Shown: positions 45,233 through 52,657 of the stretch, one piece after another
How the letters are laid out: each line of letters starts with the position of its first letter
Numbering within the stretch: the stretch's first letter is position 1
From: Lysinibacillus boronitolerans JCM 21713 = 10a = NBRC 103108
GTDB taxonomy: Bacteria; Bacillota; Bacilli; Bacillales_A; Planococcaceae
Length of the DNA: 64,000 bases
Reading direction: 5' to 3'
Assembly (NCBI RefSeq): GCF_000772935.1
Contig: NZ_JPVR01000065.1
Location: forward strand, 1 to 64,000
Notes under the pieces: model-generated
Told to the model about the DNA's origin: nothing
Seen by the model: only the letters and a program-made list of their open reading frames with translations
The model's database searches: none
Made by a program: the position numbers and the translations under genes

Positions 45233-46015
45233 ATGAAAGAAAAACTATATCAACGCTTGATAGAACTAACGAATGGAAAGCAATCTTCCAATCTTTTGCA
45301 AGCAATTGCAAAAGCGAAGTGGAGTAAACGTATAATTCCAAGCTACATGAAGTTATACGATATTAACCTTGAAGAAGTTTCAAAAAAACAACAACAATTT
45401 TCGTGTTTACATGATTTTTTTACAAGAGAACTTATTGAAGAGGCTCGACCTATTGAAAAAAATCCAACTGTATATGCAAGCCCTGTGGATGCTAAAGTAG
45501 AATCCTTTGGTCGTATTGAATGGGATATGACATTTCTTGTGAAGGGTAAGCCTTATGCATTACAAGATTTACTCGGCAATACAGAACGAGCTGCACAATA
45601 TGCAGACGGACATTTTATCGTTTTTTATTTAAGTCCGGCTGATTATCATCGTATCCATAGCCCGATAGATGGAGAAGTTTTACGCCAATATACACTTGGT
45701 CAGAAATCTTATCCTGTGAATCAGCTAGGTCTTACATACGGTAAAAAACCAATTTCTCATAATTATCGTTTAGTAACTGAGCTGAAAGCAGCTAATAATC
45801 AGCATGTTGCCTTTATTAAAGTGGGTGCGACCTTTGTGAATTCAATTGTACTCACAAATACAACAACGAAATGGCGTAAGGGGCAGGAAGTTGGTTATTT
45901 CTCATTTGGTTCCACTGTTGTAATGCTATTTGAAAAAGATACCATTAAATTTACGGATAATGTTGTAAAAGGAAGCCCAATTCGAATGGGTGAAGCCTTT
46001 GCAAATATGCTATAA
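45233..46015 (+). CDS. psd: Phosphatidylserine decarboxylase
   Basis: 260 residues; makes phosphatidylethanolamine. Self-cleavage at the GST motif (YFSFGSTVVMLFEKD, near residue 226) creates the pyruvoyl group. Other family features are ASPVDAKVESFG and HRIHSPIDGEV. Divergent with pssA across a 94-bp promoter gap. In B. subtilis both are in one operon elsewhere. Confidence 0.95.
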   Translation: MKEKLYQRLIELTNGKQSSNLLQAIAKAKWSKRIIPSYMKLYDINLEEVSKKQQQFSCLHDFFTRELIEEARPIEKNPTVYASPVDAKVESFGRIEWDMTFLVKGKPYALQDLLGNTERAAQYADGHFIVFYLSPADYHRIHSPIDGEVLRQYTLGQKSYPVNQLGLTYGKKPISHNYRLVTELKAANNQHVAFIKVGATFVNSIVLTNTTTKWRKGQEVGYFSFGSTVVMLFEKDTIKFTDNVVKGSPIRMGEAFANML

Positions 46016-46051
46016 TGGTCGAATAATACGTTAAGATTAGGGGTCGCTATT

Positions 46052-46573
46052 TTGTATAATTTTTTATTACCGAACGAATTTGTGACGAATATTTTTGAAA
46101 TTACGCCGGAAAAGTTACAGGAATTAGGGATTAGAGGAATCATTACGGATTTAGATAATACGCTTGTTGAATGGGATCGTCCAGATGCAACAGAAGAGCT
46201 AATCATTTGGTTGCGCATTATGAAAGAATCTGGTATTCGTGTTATTATTGCGTCAAATAACAAGGAAGCTCGTGTAAAGCATTTTGCTGAGCCGTTAGGT
46301 ATCCCTTATATTCACAAGGCGAAAAAGCCACTTCGTAATGCTTTTTATAATGCGCTGATTCAACTAGGCCTGCGTCCAAATGAAGTAGTGATGGTAGGAG
46401 ATCAACTCCTTACGGATGTAATGGGAGCAAACCGCTTAGGCTTACACACGGTGCTCGTGAAGCCTGTTGCACAATCAGACGGGCTTGTAACAAAATTGAA
46501 TCGTTTCATTGAACGTCGCGTATTTAATGATTTGAAACGAAAAGGAATTATAACTTGGGAGGAACAAGAATGA
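46052..46573 (+). CDS. HAD-family phosphatase YqeG
   Basis: 173 residues, HAD superfamily subclass IIIA. DxDxT nucleophile motif in GIITDLDNTLVEWDRP, motif II VIIASNN, motif III/IV VGDQLLTDVMGANR. TTG start with AGGGGTC upstream. Overlaps yqeH by 4 bp (ATGA). Substrate unknown; some relatives are phosphatidylglycerol-phosphate phosphatases. Confidence 0.92.
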   Translation: MYNFLLPNEFVTNIFEITPEKLQELGIRGIITDLDNTLVEWDRPDATEELIIWLRIMKESGIRVIIASNNKEARVKHFAEPLGIPYIHKAKKPLRNAFYNALIQLGLRPNEVVMVGDQLLTDVMGANRLGLHTVLVKPVAQSDGLVTKLNRFIERRVFNDLKRKGIITWEEQE

Positions 46574-47673
46574 TTGAAATGCCAAATTGTATTGGCTGTG
46601 GTACAACAATTCAAACAGAAGATAAAACAGCAGTTGGGTATGCACCCCCATCATCATTAGAAAAGGATGTAGTCATTTGCCAGCGTTGCTTCCGTTTGAA
46701 AAATTACAATGAAATTCAACCAGTATCATTAACAGATGACGATTTTTTACGTATTTTAAATGGTCTTGGCACACAGCAAGGCTTAATCGTAAAAATTGTT
46801 GATATATTTGATTTTAATGGCAGTTGGCTACCAGGGCTTCACCGTTTTGTAGGAAAAAATCCTGTCCTATTGATTGCGAACAAAGCAGATTTATTACCAA
46901 AGTCAGTGAAACCGAAAAAAGTTATTAACTGGCTGAAACGAGAAGCAAAGGCTCTTGGGCTACAGCCTGTCGATGTCCTACTAGTCAGTGCCCATAAAGG
47001 CAAAGGGATGGCAGAAGCAATGGAAGCCATCGATGAGTATCGTAAAGGACAAAATGTATATGTTGTTGGCTGTACAAATGTTGGGAAATCCACGTTCATT
47101 AACAGGATTATTAAGCAGGCAACAGGTGAGGGTGAAGTGATTACAACCTCGCACTTCCCAGGTACGACTTTAGACATGATTGATATTCCATTGGATGATG
47201 GTAGTGCATTATATGATACGCCAGGTATTATTAATCATCATCAAATGGCACATCACATTGATTCCAGTGAATTAAAATATATTATGCCGAAAAAAGAAAT
47301 TAAGCCGAAAGTCTACCAACAAAATGCTGGGCAAACCTTATTTATTGGTGCATTGGCAAGATTTGATTTTATTCAGGGAGACCGTTCTGCCTTTACAATC
47401 CATGTGGCAAATGATTTACCAATTCATCGTACAAAGCTTGAGAAGGCAGATGCGTTATATGAAGAGCATAAGGGGGAATTATTGGCGCCACCAACTGCGG
47501 ACTTTATCGACCAGTTGCCACCATTGGTTCGTCATGAATTTTCCATCAAAGAAGCGAAAACAGATGTTGTATTTTCTGGGCTAGGCTGGATTACCGTTCA
47601 GCATGCGAATGTAGTAGTAGCAGCTTACGCACCAAAAGGTGTACAAGTTTCAATTCGTCCTTCGCTAATCTAA
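46570..47673 (+). CDS. yqeH: Ribosome biogenesis GTPase YqeH
   Basis: 367 residues, circularly permuted GTPase needed for 30S assembly. The N-terminal zinc finger is CIGCGTTIQ..CQRC; the G4 motif NKADLLPKS comes before G1 GCTNVGKSTFINR and G3 DTPGI. A C-terminal RNA-binding region follows. ATG 46570 with GGGAGGA upstream; the start overlaps the yqeG stop. Confidence 0.95.
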   Translation: MIEMPNCIGCGTTIQTEDKTAVGYAPPSSLEKDVVICQRCFRLKNYNEIQPVSLTDDDFLRILNGLGTQQGLIVKIVDIFDFNGSWLPGLHRFVGKNPVLLIANKADLLPKSVKPKKVINWLKREAKALGLQPVDVLLVSAHKGKGMAEAMEAIDEYRKGQNVYVVGCTNVGKSTFINRIIKQATGEGEVITTSHFPGTTLDMIDIPLDDGSALYDTPGIINHHQMAHHIDSSELKYIMPKKEIKPKVYQQNAGQTLFIGALARFDFIQGDRSAFTIHVANDLPIHRTKLEKADALYEEHKGELLAPPTADFIDQLPPLVRHEFSIKEAKTDVVFSGLGWITVQHANVVVAAYAPKGVQVSIRPSLI

Positions 47674-47705
47674 ATGGAGGACATAGTAGAGAGAGGGACT
47701 AGAAC

Positions 47706-48536
47706 ATGAAGAAGTGGTTTGCAGTTATGGGTGATCCAATTGAACATTCAAAATCACCTGCCATGCACAATGCTTGGTTCGAGGACATGTCAATTGATGC
47801 GACATATATTCCTTTACATGTAAAGCCTAATCAATTAGAGTCAGCTGTCGCTGGCTTGAAGACATTAGGGGCAAGTGGCTGGAACGTGACAATTCCTCAT
47901 AAAACAGCAATCATTCCATATCTAGACGAGCTAGATGAGCTGGCACAAAAAATGGGTGCAGTGAATACCGTCGTTCGAACAACAGAAGGAAAGCTGAAAG
48001 GCTATAATACAGATGGTATTGGATTTGTTCGATCACTCGAAGAAGCCGTTGGGGTATCTCATAAAGACAAGCCTGTATTACTTGTTGGTGCTGGTGGAGC
48101 AGCTCGTGGCATTGCCTTTGCTATGCAGCAACAAGGCTATTGTCATGTAACCATTGCCAATCGTACGGTGATGAATGCACAAAAGATTATTGATGAAATG
48201 GGTATGGGACGTGCCATTTCTTTACAACAAGCGGAAGAGACGCTAGCTGATTTCAGCATTATTGTGCAAATGACATCAGCTGGCCTTTCCACGGGCAATT
48301 TTTCAATGCCATTTTCATTAGATCGGCTGATGAAAGGAGCAATTGTTGCGGATATTGTGTATAATCCATTAATGACGCCTTTTTTACAAGCGGCTGAAGA
48401 AAAAGGAGCAACGATTGTTACTGGCTTAGGAATGTTTGTCCATCAAGGAGCCATCGCTTTTGAACACTGGTTAGGAAACTATCCAAATACAAATTCAATG
48501 ATTGCGCAACTGAAGGCGCAATTAGGAGGAAACTAA
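47706..48536 (+). CDS. aroE: Shikimate dehydrogenase
   Basis: 276 residues; NADPH reduction of 3-dehydroshikimate. Shikimate-binding SKSPAMHNAWF, catalytic lysine in NVTIPHKTA, NADP loop VGAGGAARGIAFAM and NRT. In the yqeH-aroE-yqeI order as in B. subtilis. Confidence 0.97.
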   Translation: MKKWFAVMGDPIEHSKSPAMHNAWFEDMSIDATYIPLHVKPNQLESAVAGLKTLGASGWNVTIPHKTAIIPYLDELDELAQKMGAVNTVVRTTEGKLKGYNTDGIGFVRSLEEAVGVSHKDKPVLLVGAGGAARGIAFAMQQQGYCHVTIANRTVMNAQKIIDEMGMGRAISLQQAEETLADFSIIVQMTSAGLSTGNFSMPFSLDRLMKGAIVADIVYNPLMTPFLQAAEEKGATIVTGLGMFVHQGAIAFEHWLGNYPNTNSMIAQLKAQLGGN

Positions 48537-48541
48537 TTTTT

Positions 48542-48844
48542 ATGTTAACAGGTAAACAGAAACGTTTTTTACGTGCAGAAGCACACCATTTGACACCTAT
48601 TTTCCAAGTAGGAAAAGGTGGCGTTAATGATGAAATGACAAAGCAAATTCGTGAGGCATTAGAAGTACGTGAATTGATAAAAGTACGTATTTTAGATAAC
48701 TGTGAAGAAGATAAACATGAAGTCGCTGAAGCATTAGCAACAGGCGCTCATGCGGAGCTTGTCCAATTAATCGGTCTGACAGTTGTTTTATATAAAGAGT
48801 CCCGCAATCATAAAAAGATTGTATTACCAAAAGTAGCGAAATAA
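48542..48844 (+). CDS. yhbY: Ribosome-associated RNA-binding protein YqeI (YhbY family)
   Basis: 100 residues, single CRM domain with the GKGGVNDEMTKQI loop. E. coli YhbY binds pre-50S particles. RBS GGAGGAAAC. 5 bp after aroE. Confidence 0.95.
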   Translation: MLTGKQKRFLRAEAHHLTPIFQVGKGGVNDEMTKQIREALEVRELIKVRILDNCEEDKHEVAEALATGAHAELVQLIGLTVVLYKESRNHKKIVLPKVAK

Positions 48845-48853
48845 GGTGAGACG

Positions 48854-49444
48854 ATGAAAAGGGTCGGTTTACTAGGAGGTACATTTAACCCACCACATAT
48901 GGGTCATCTTTTGATAGCAAATGAAGTATTTCATGCGCTAGAACTTGATGAAATCCGCTTTATGCCTAATGCCATCCCACCACATAAGCATGCACGTTTT
49001 GATGCTAGTAATGTTGAACGGCTTGAAATGGTAAAACGTGCGATTCGCCCATTTCCTTATTTTTCAGTAGAGTCGTATGAGCTGGAGAAGGGTGGCGTAT
49101 CCTATTCCTATGAGACACTTTCTGCATTGTGTAGAAGAGAGCCGAATGTGAAATTTTACTTTATCATCGGTGGCGATATGATTGATTCGCTACATACATG
49201 GCATTGTATAGATGATTTAGTGAAGCTTGTTCAGTTTGTCGGAGTAAAGCGTCCAGGGACAGCCGCGGCAACAGAGTACCCTATAAGTATGGTGGAAATA
49301 CCCCAAATCGATTTATCGTCCACACTGATTCGTGAACGCCTGGCTACAGGAGGAACGGTGACATTTCTACTACCAGAAGCGGTAGAGACGTTCATACGAG
49401 AGGAAGGTCTTTATGGAACGCGAACAGTATTTAGCGGCGATTAA
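48854..49444 (+). CDS. nadD: Nicotinate-nucleotide adenylyltransferase
   Basis: 196 residues; makes deamido-NAD from NaMN. Nucleotidyltransferase motifs GGTFNPPHMGHL and IDLSSTLIRERL. Overlaps yqeK by 32 bp. Confidence 0.97.
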   Translation: MKRVGLLGGTFNPPHMGHLLIANEVFHALELDEIRFMPNAIPPHKHARFDASNVERLEMVKRAIRPFPYFSVESYELEKGGVSYSYETLSALCRREPNVKFYFIIGGDMIDSLHTWHCIDDLVKLVQFVGVKRPGTAAATEYPISMVEIPQIDLSSTLIRERLATGGTVTFLLPEAVETFIREEGLYGTRTVFSGD

Positions 49445-49985
49445 GCCAAGAATGCCTGAAAAACGTTTTATTCATACAGTCGGAGTGATGGAAACGGCCA
49501 TCAACCTAGCTCAAAAGTATGGCGAGGACGTAAAAAAAGCTGAAACAGCAGCTATCCTCCACGATATTGCTAAATATGCGGATATTGAGTGGATGGAGAA
49601 TATCGTTCGTGATGAAAAATTAGATGAAAGACTCATTGGATGGGGTAGTGAATTACTACATGGTCCAGTAGGTGCATATATAGCACAAAGTGAGTTTGGC
49701 ATCACAGACGAAGAGCTGTTGAATGCTATTCGTTTCCATACTACTGGGCGTGCTAGTATGAGCCGTTTAGAAAAAATTATTTTTGTCGCAGATATGATTG
49801 AACCGAACCGTCGATTTGATGGTGTGGAGCGTCTGCGCAAAAAAGCACAAAAAAATTTGGATAAGGCGATGAGTGCATGTGTACGCCATACTTTGGCATT
49901 TTTAATTGACACCAAGCAGCCAATTTATCCTTTATCAATAGAATGTTATAACGATATGATGAACAGAGAGGATAGTGAAGGATGA
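49413..49985 (+). CDS. yqeK: HD-domain Ap4A hydrolase YqeK
   Basis: 190 residues. HD-domain metal site in AAILHDIAKY, upstream RFIHTVGVMETA, and FHTTGRASMS. Symmetric Ap4A hydrolase activity is known for this family. Start ATG lies in the nadD 3' end, so translation is probably coupled. Confidence 0.93.
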   Translation: MEREQYLAAIKPRMPEKRFIHTVGVMETAINLAQKYGEDVKKAETAAILHDIAKYADIEWMENIVRDEKLDERLIGWGSELLHGPVGAYIAQSEFGITDEELLNAIRFHTTGRASMSRLEKIIFVADMIEPNRRFDGVERLRKKAQKNLDKAMSACVRHTLAFLIDTKQPIYPLSIECYNDMMNREDSEG

Positions 49986-50326
49986 CTTCAACTTTATTAC
50001 AAGCAGCGTACAAAGCAATTGACGACAAACATGGTGAGGATATTGTCGTTTTAAATATGCAAGGAATTTCCCTTTTAGCAGATTATTTTATCATTGCTCA
50101 TGGTAACTCAGATCGCCAAGTGCAAGCCATTGCACGTGAATTACAGGATGTAGCTGAGCAACAAGGCTATGAAATTCGCCGTGTCGAAGGATTCGATGGA
50201 GCACGTTGGGTACTAGTTGACCTAGGCGATGTTGTGGCACATGTATTCCATAAGGATGAGCGTGCTTATTATAATTTAGAGCGTCTTTGGGGCGATGCAC
50301 CGCAACTAGACATGCCAGAGGCCTAA
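49982..50326 (+). CDS. rsfS: Ribosome silencing factor RsfS
   Basis: 114 residues, DUF143. It binds uL14 and blocks subunit joining. Family start AAYKAIDDKHGEDIVVLNM and closing VDLGDVVAHVFHKDERAYYNLERLW are intact. Overlaps yqeK by 4 bp. Confidence 0.96.
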   Translation: MTSTLLQAAYKAIDDKHGEDIVVLNMQGISLLADYFIIAHGNSDRQVQAIARELQDVAEQQGYEIRRVEGFDGARWVLVDLGDVVAHVFHKDERAYYNLERLWGDAPQLDMPEA

Positions 50327-51064
50327 GTGAGTTACGAACGCTTTGCTCATGTCTATGATGAGCTGCAAACGGATATTCCTTACAATCTTTATATAGATTG
50401 GGTTGTACAGCATGCACCGAGTAGCCAATACCCAAAACTTTTAGATATTGGTTGTGGCACTGGTGTACTTAGCTTGTTATTTGCAAAGTCTGGCTATCAA
50501 GTCAGTGGAATTGATTTATCAGAAGAGATGCTGTCCATTGCAGCAGAACGCTTTGCTGGTGCAGGCTATCATGCCCCATTATACTGTATGTCTATGGTCG
50601 AACTAGATGGCTTTGAGGAAATCGATGTTGTCACAATCACAATTGATTCCTTGAATTATGTGATAGAGGAGCATTCTGTTTATACGACATTAGAACGTAT
50701 CTATTCGGCGTTGCGTGATGGAGGACAGCTGTTTTTTGATGTTCACTCTTTATTTAAAATGAATGAGATTTTTTTAGATGGTCCGTTCACATATGATGAT
50801 GGTGATATTAGTTATGTATGGCATACGGAGCCTGCCGACTTCGAGCATTCGGTTATTCATCAAATGACCTTTTATGTACGAGATGACGCAAGTGCATTAT
50901 ATGAACGCTTTGATGAGGAGCACGTGCAACGTACTTTCACTATCGAGCAGTATATGACTTGGTTACGTGCCATCGGTTTTAGTTATGTGGAAATCACAGC
51001 AGACTTTTCGGATGAGGCACCTGATGATGAAAGTGAACGCATTTTTATTCGTGCGGTGAAATAA
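50327..51064 (+). CDS. SAM-dependent methyltransferase YqeM
   Basis: 245 residues, class I methyltransferase. SAM loop LLDIGCGTGVLSLLFA and GIDLSEEML. GTG start immediately after the rsfS stop, without a strong own RBS, so it probably depends on coupling. Substrate unknown. Confidence 0.9.
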   Translation: MSYERFAHVYDELQTDIPYNLYIDWVVQHAPSSQYPKLLDIGCGTGVLSLLFAKSGYQVSGIDLSEEMLSIAAERFAGAGYHAPLYCMSMVELDGFEEIDVVTITIDSLNYVIEEHSVYTTLERIYSALRDGGQLFFDVHSLFKMNEIFLDGPFTYDDGDISYVWHTEPADFEHSVIHQMTFYVRDDASALYERFDEEHVQRTFTIEQYMTWLRAIGFSYVEITADFSDEAPDDESERIFIRAVK

Positions 51065-51073
51065 AGAAAAGAG

Positions 51074-51107
51074 AGCTACACTGTGTAATAGGCAGTGTGG
51101 CTTTTTT
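51074..51107 (+). terminator. Terminator after yqeM
   Basis: AGCTACACTG pairs with CAGTGTGGCT (one G-U), then six T. Array C starts 4 bp later. Confidence 0.85.
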
Positions 51108-51110
51108 GAT

Positions 51111-51236
51111 GGATAGAAACGCTAAAGTAGCGGATAGAACACTTGTACAGTCGGATAGAAACGCTAAAGTAGCGGATAGAACACTTATACAGGCGGATAG
51201 AAACGCTAAAATAAGTGGATAGCTCTCTTCAACAGG
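51111..51236 (+). repeat. Array C: six 21-bp units in alternating order
   Basis: GGATAG starts at 51111, 51132, 51153, 51174, 51195 and 51217 (spacing 21, last 22). Units 1, 3, 5 read GGATAGAAACGCTAAA and units 2, 4 GGATAGAACACTT, so there is a 42-bp higher-order period. Shifted to CGCT, a unit reads CGCTAAAGTAGCGGATAGAA, close to array B. It fills the place where B. subtilis has comER. Confidence 0.9.
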
Positions 51237-51339
51237 TAATTGAAACTCTGATGTTTTTTTATCATTTTCAACAACCCATCCATAGTGTAAGATATATGTA
51301 ACTCCATATGATGATCTTTCATAAGGAAAGGATGGTACT

Positions 51340-51969
51340 GTGCTACAATCTTTATGGCAAAAGTACAAAAAAAGTATGTTATTCCCCAGCATACTAGTCG
51401 TCAGTGGACTTTGTTACTTCTATTTTTCGAGTTCTGACTCTTCACCTCCCCAAGAAGAGCTCATCGAAACAATCCAACCTATTGAAGAAAAAAATTTGAG
51501 TGAATCTGCTGAGGAAGCGGTTATGCAGCAGGTATTTGTGGAAATAAAGGGTGCTGTAATGTATCCAGGCGTTTATGAACTTGAGCAAGACCAACGTATA
51601 AAAGATGTTGTACAGCTCGCTGGTGGCTATACAGAGAATGCTGACACACAATTTATCAATCATGCCCAAAAGGTACAGGATGAAATGGTAATCTATATTC
51701 CTATCAAAGGCGAACAGCTAGAGGAAGGAGCCCATTCTCTGTTAACGCTACCTACTGAAAGTAATAATAAAGAGCAAAAGATTAATATCAATAAAGCTGA
51801 TGAAGCAATGTTAGCAACATTGCCAGGAATCGGTCCTTCCAAAGCTCAAAGTATCCTGACGTATCGAGAGGAAAATGGGCAGTTTCAAACCATAGAAGAC
51901 TTAAAAAATGTTAGTGGTATTGGTGATAAAACATTTGAGAAGCTAAAGGATGCGATTACCGTAAAGTAA
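51340..51969 (+). CDS. comEA: Competence DNA receptor ComEA
   Basis: 209 residues. One N-terminal membrane anchor (about 13-30), a SLBB-like domain (about 65-125) and two C-terminal helix-hairpin-helix motifs (NINKADEAMLATLPGIGPSKAQ... and IEDLKNVSGIGDKTFEKL). It binds double-stranded DNA outside the membrane and hands it to ComEC. GTG start with GGAAAGGATGG upstream. Confidence 0.95.
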   Translation: MLQSLWQKYKKSMLFPSILVVSGLCYFYFSSSDSSPPQEELIETIQPIEEKNLSESAEEAVMQQVFVEIKGAVMYPGVYELEQDQRIKDVVQLAGGYTENADTQFINHAQKVQDEMVIYIPIKGEQLEEGAHSLLTLPTESNNKEQKININKADEAMLATLPGIGPSKAQSILTYREENGQFQTIEDLKNVSGIGDKTFEKLKDAITVK

Positions 51970-52073
51970 TACTTAACACGATGGTATATTGACGCCCCTT
52001 TTCTAAAAGGGCTACACTATAGTAGAAAAGCAAGAGAAAGTTAATTTGTTAGATAATTTTTGGAGGTAGTCAT

Positions 52074-52643
52074 ATGGAGCGAATTACTTGGGATCAATTT
52101 TTTATGGCACAAAGCCATTTACTCGCATTACGCAGTACATGTACAAGACTAGCTGTAGGAGCAACTGTTGTGCGGGATAAACGTATTATTGCAGGTGGTT
52201 ATAACGGTTCCATCACAGGGGACGAGCATTGTATCGAAAAGGGGTGCTATGTGGTTGATAATCATTGCGTGCGTACCGTGCATGCTGAAATGAATGCCTT
52301 ACTGCAATGTGCTAAATACGGAACACCGACAAAAGGTGCTGATTTGTATGTAACACATTTCCCATGTTTACCATGTACAAAATCTATCATTCAAGCTGGC
52401 ATAGAACGTGTGTATTACGCAACGGATTATAAAAATAATCCATATGCACAGGAGTTATTTGCAAAAGCTGGAGTGGAAGTAGTTCATGTACCCTTTGATG
52501 AACGTAAAATCGATTTTTTACGAGATGACAAGCTAGCTTTGTATACAGAAATGCTGCACGAGCTTCGCGAGAGTGGGGTATCTGCTGAAAAATTGCTCCC
52601 ATATGAACAGAAGGTGAGTGCATTATTTGGCATCAAGCTTTAA
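52074..52643 (+). CDS. comEB: dCMP deaminase / ComEB
   Basis: 189 residues, zinc-dependent deoxycytidylate deaminase. Zinc site HAEMNALLQC with PCLPCTKSIIQAG. Despite the operon, it is not needed for transformation in B. subtilis. RBS TGGAGGTAG. Confidence 0.95.
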   Translation: MERITWDQFFMAQSHLLALRSTCTRLAVGATVVRDKRIIAGGYNGSITGDEHCIEKGCYVVDNHCVRTVHAEMNALLQCAKYGTPTKGADLYVTHFPCLPCTKSIIQAGIERVYYATDYKNNPYAQELFAKAGVEVVHVPFDERKIDFLRDDKLALYTEMLHELRESGVSAEKLLPYEQKVSALFGIKL

Positions 52644-52657
52644 AGCATAGATGGATT

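Noticed and set aside
51045..51392. Minus-strand 115-codon frame across array C
   Set aside because: Its length comes from the 21-bp period, which keeps a frame open. It overlaps the yqeM end and the comEA start and has no RBS.
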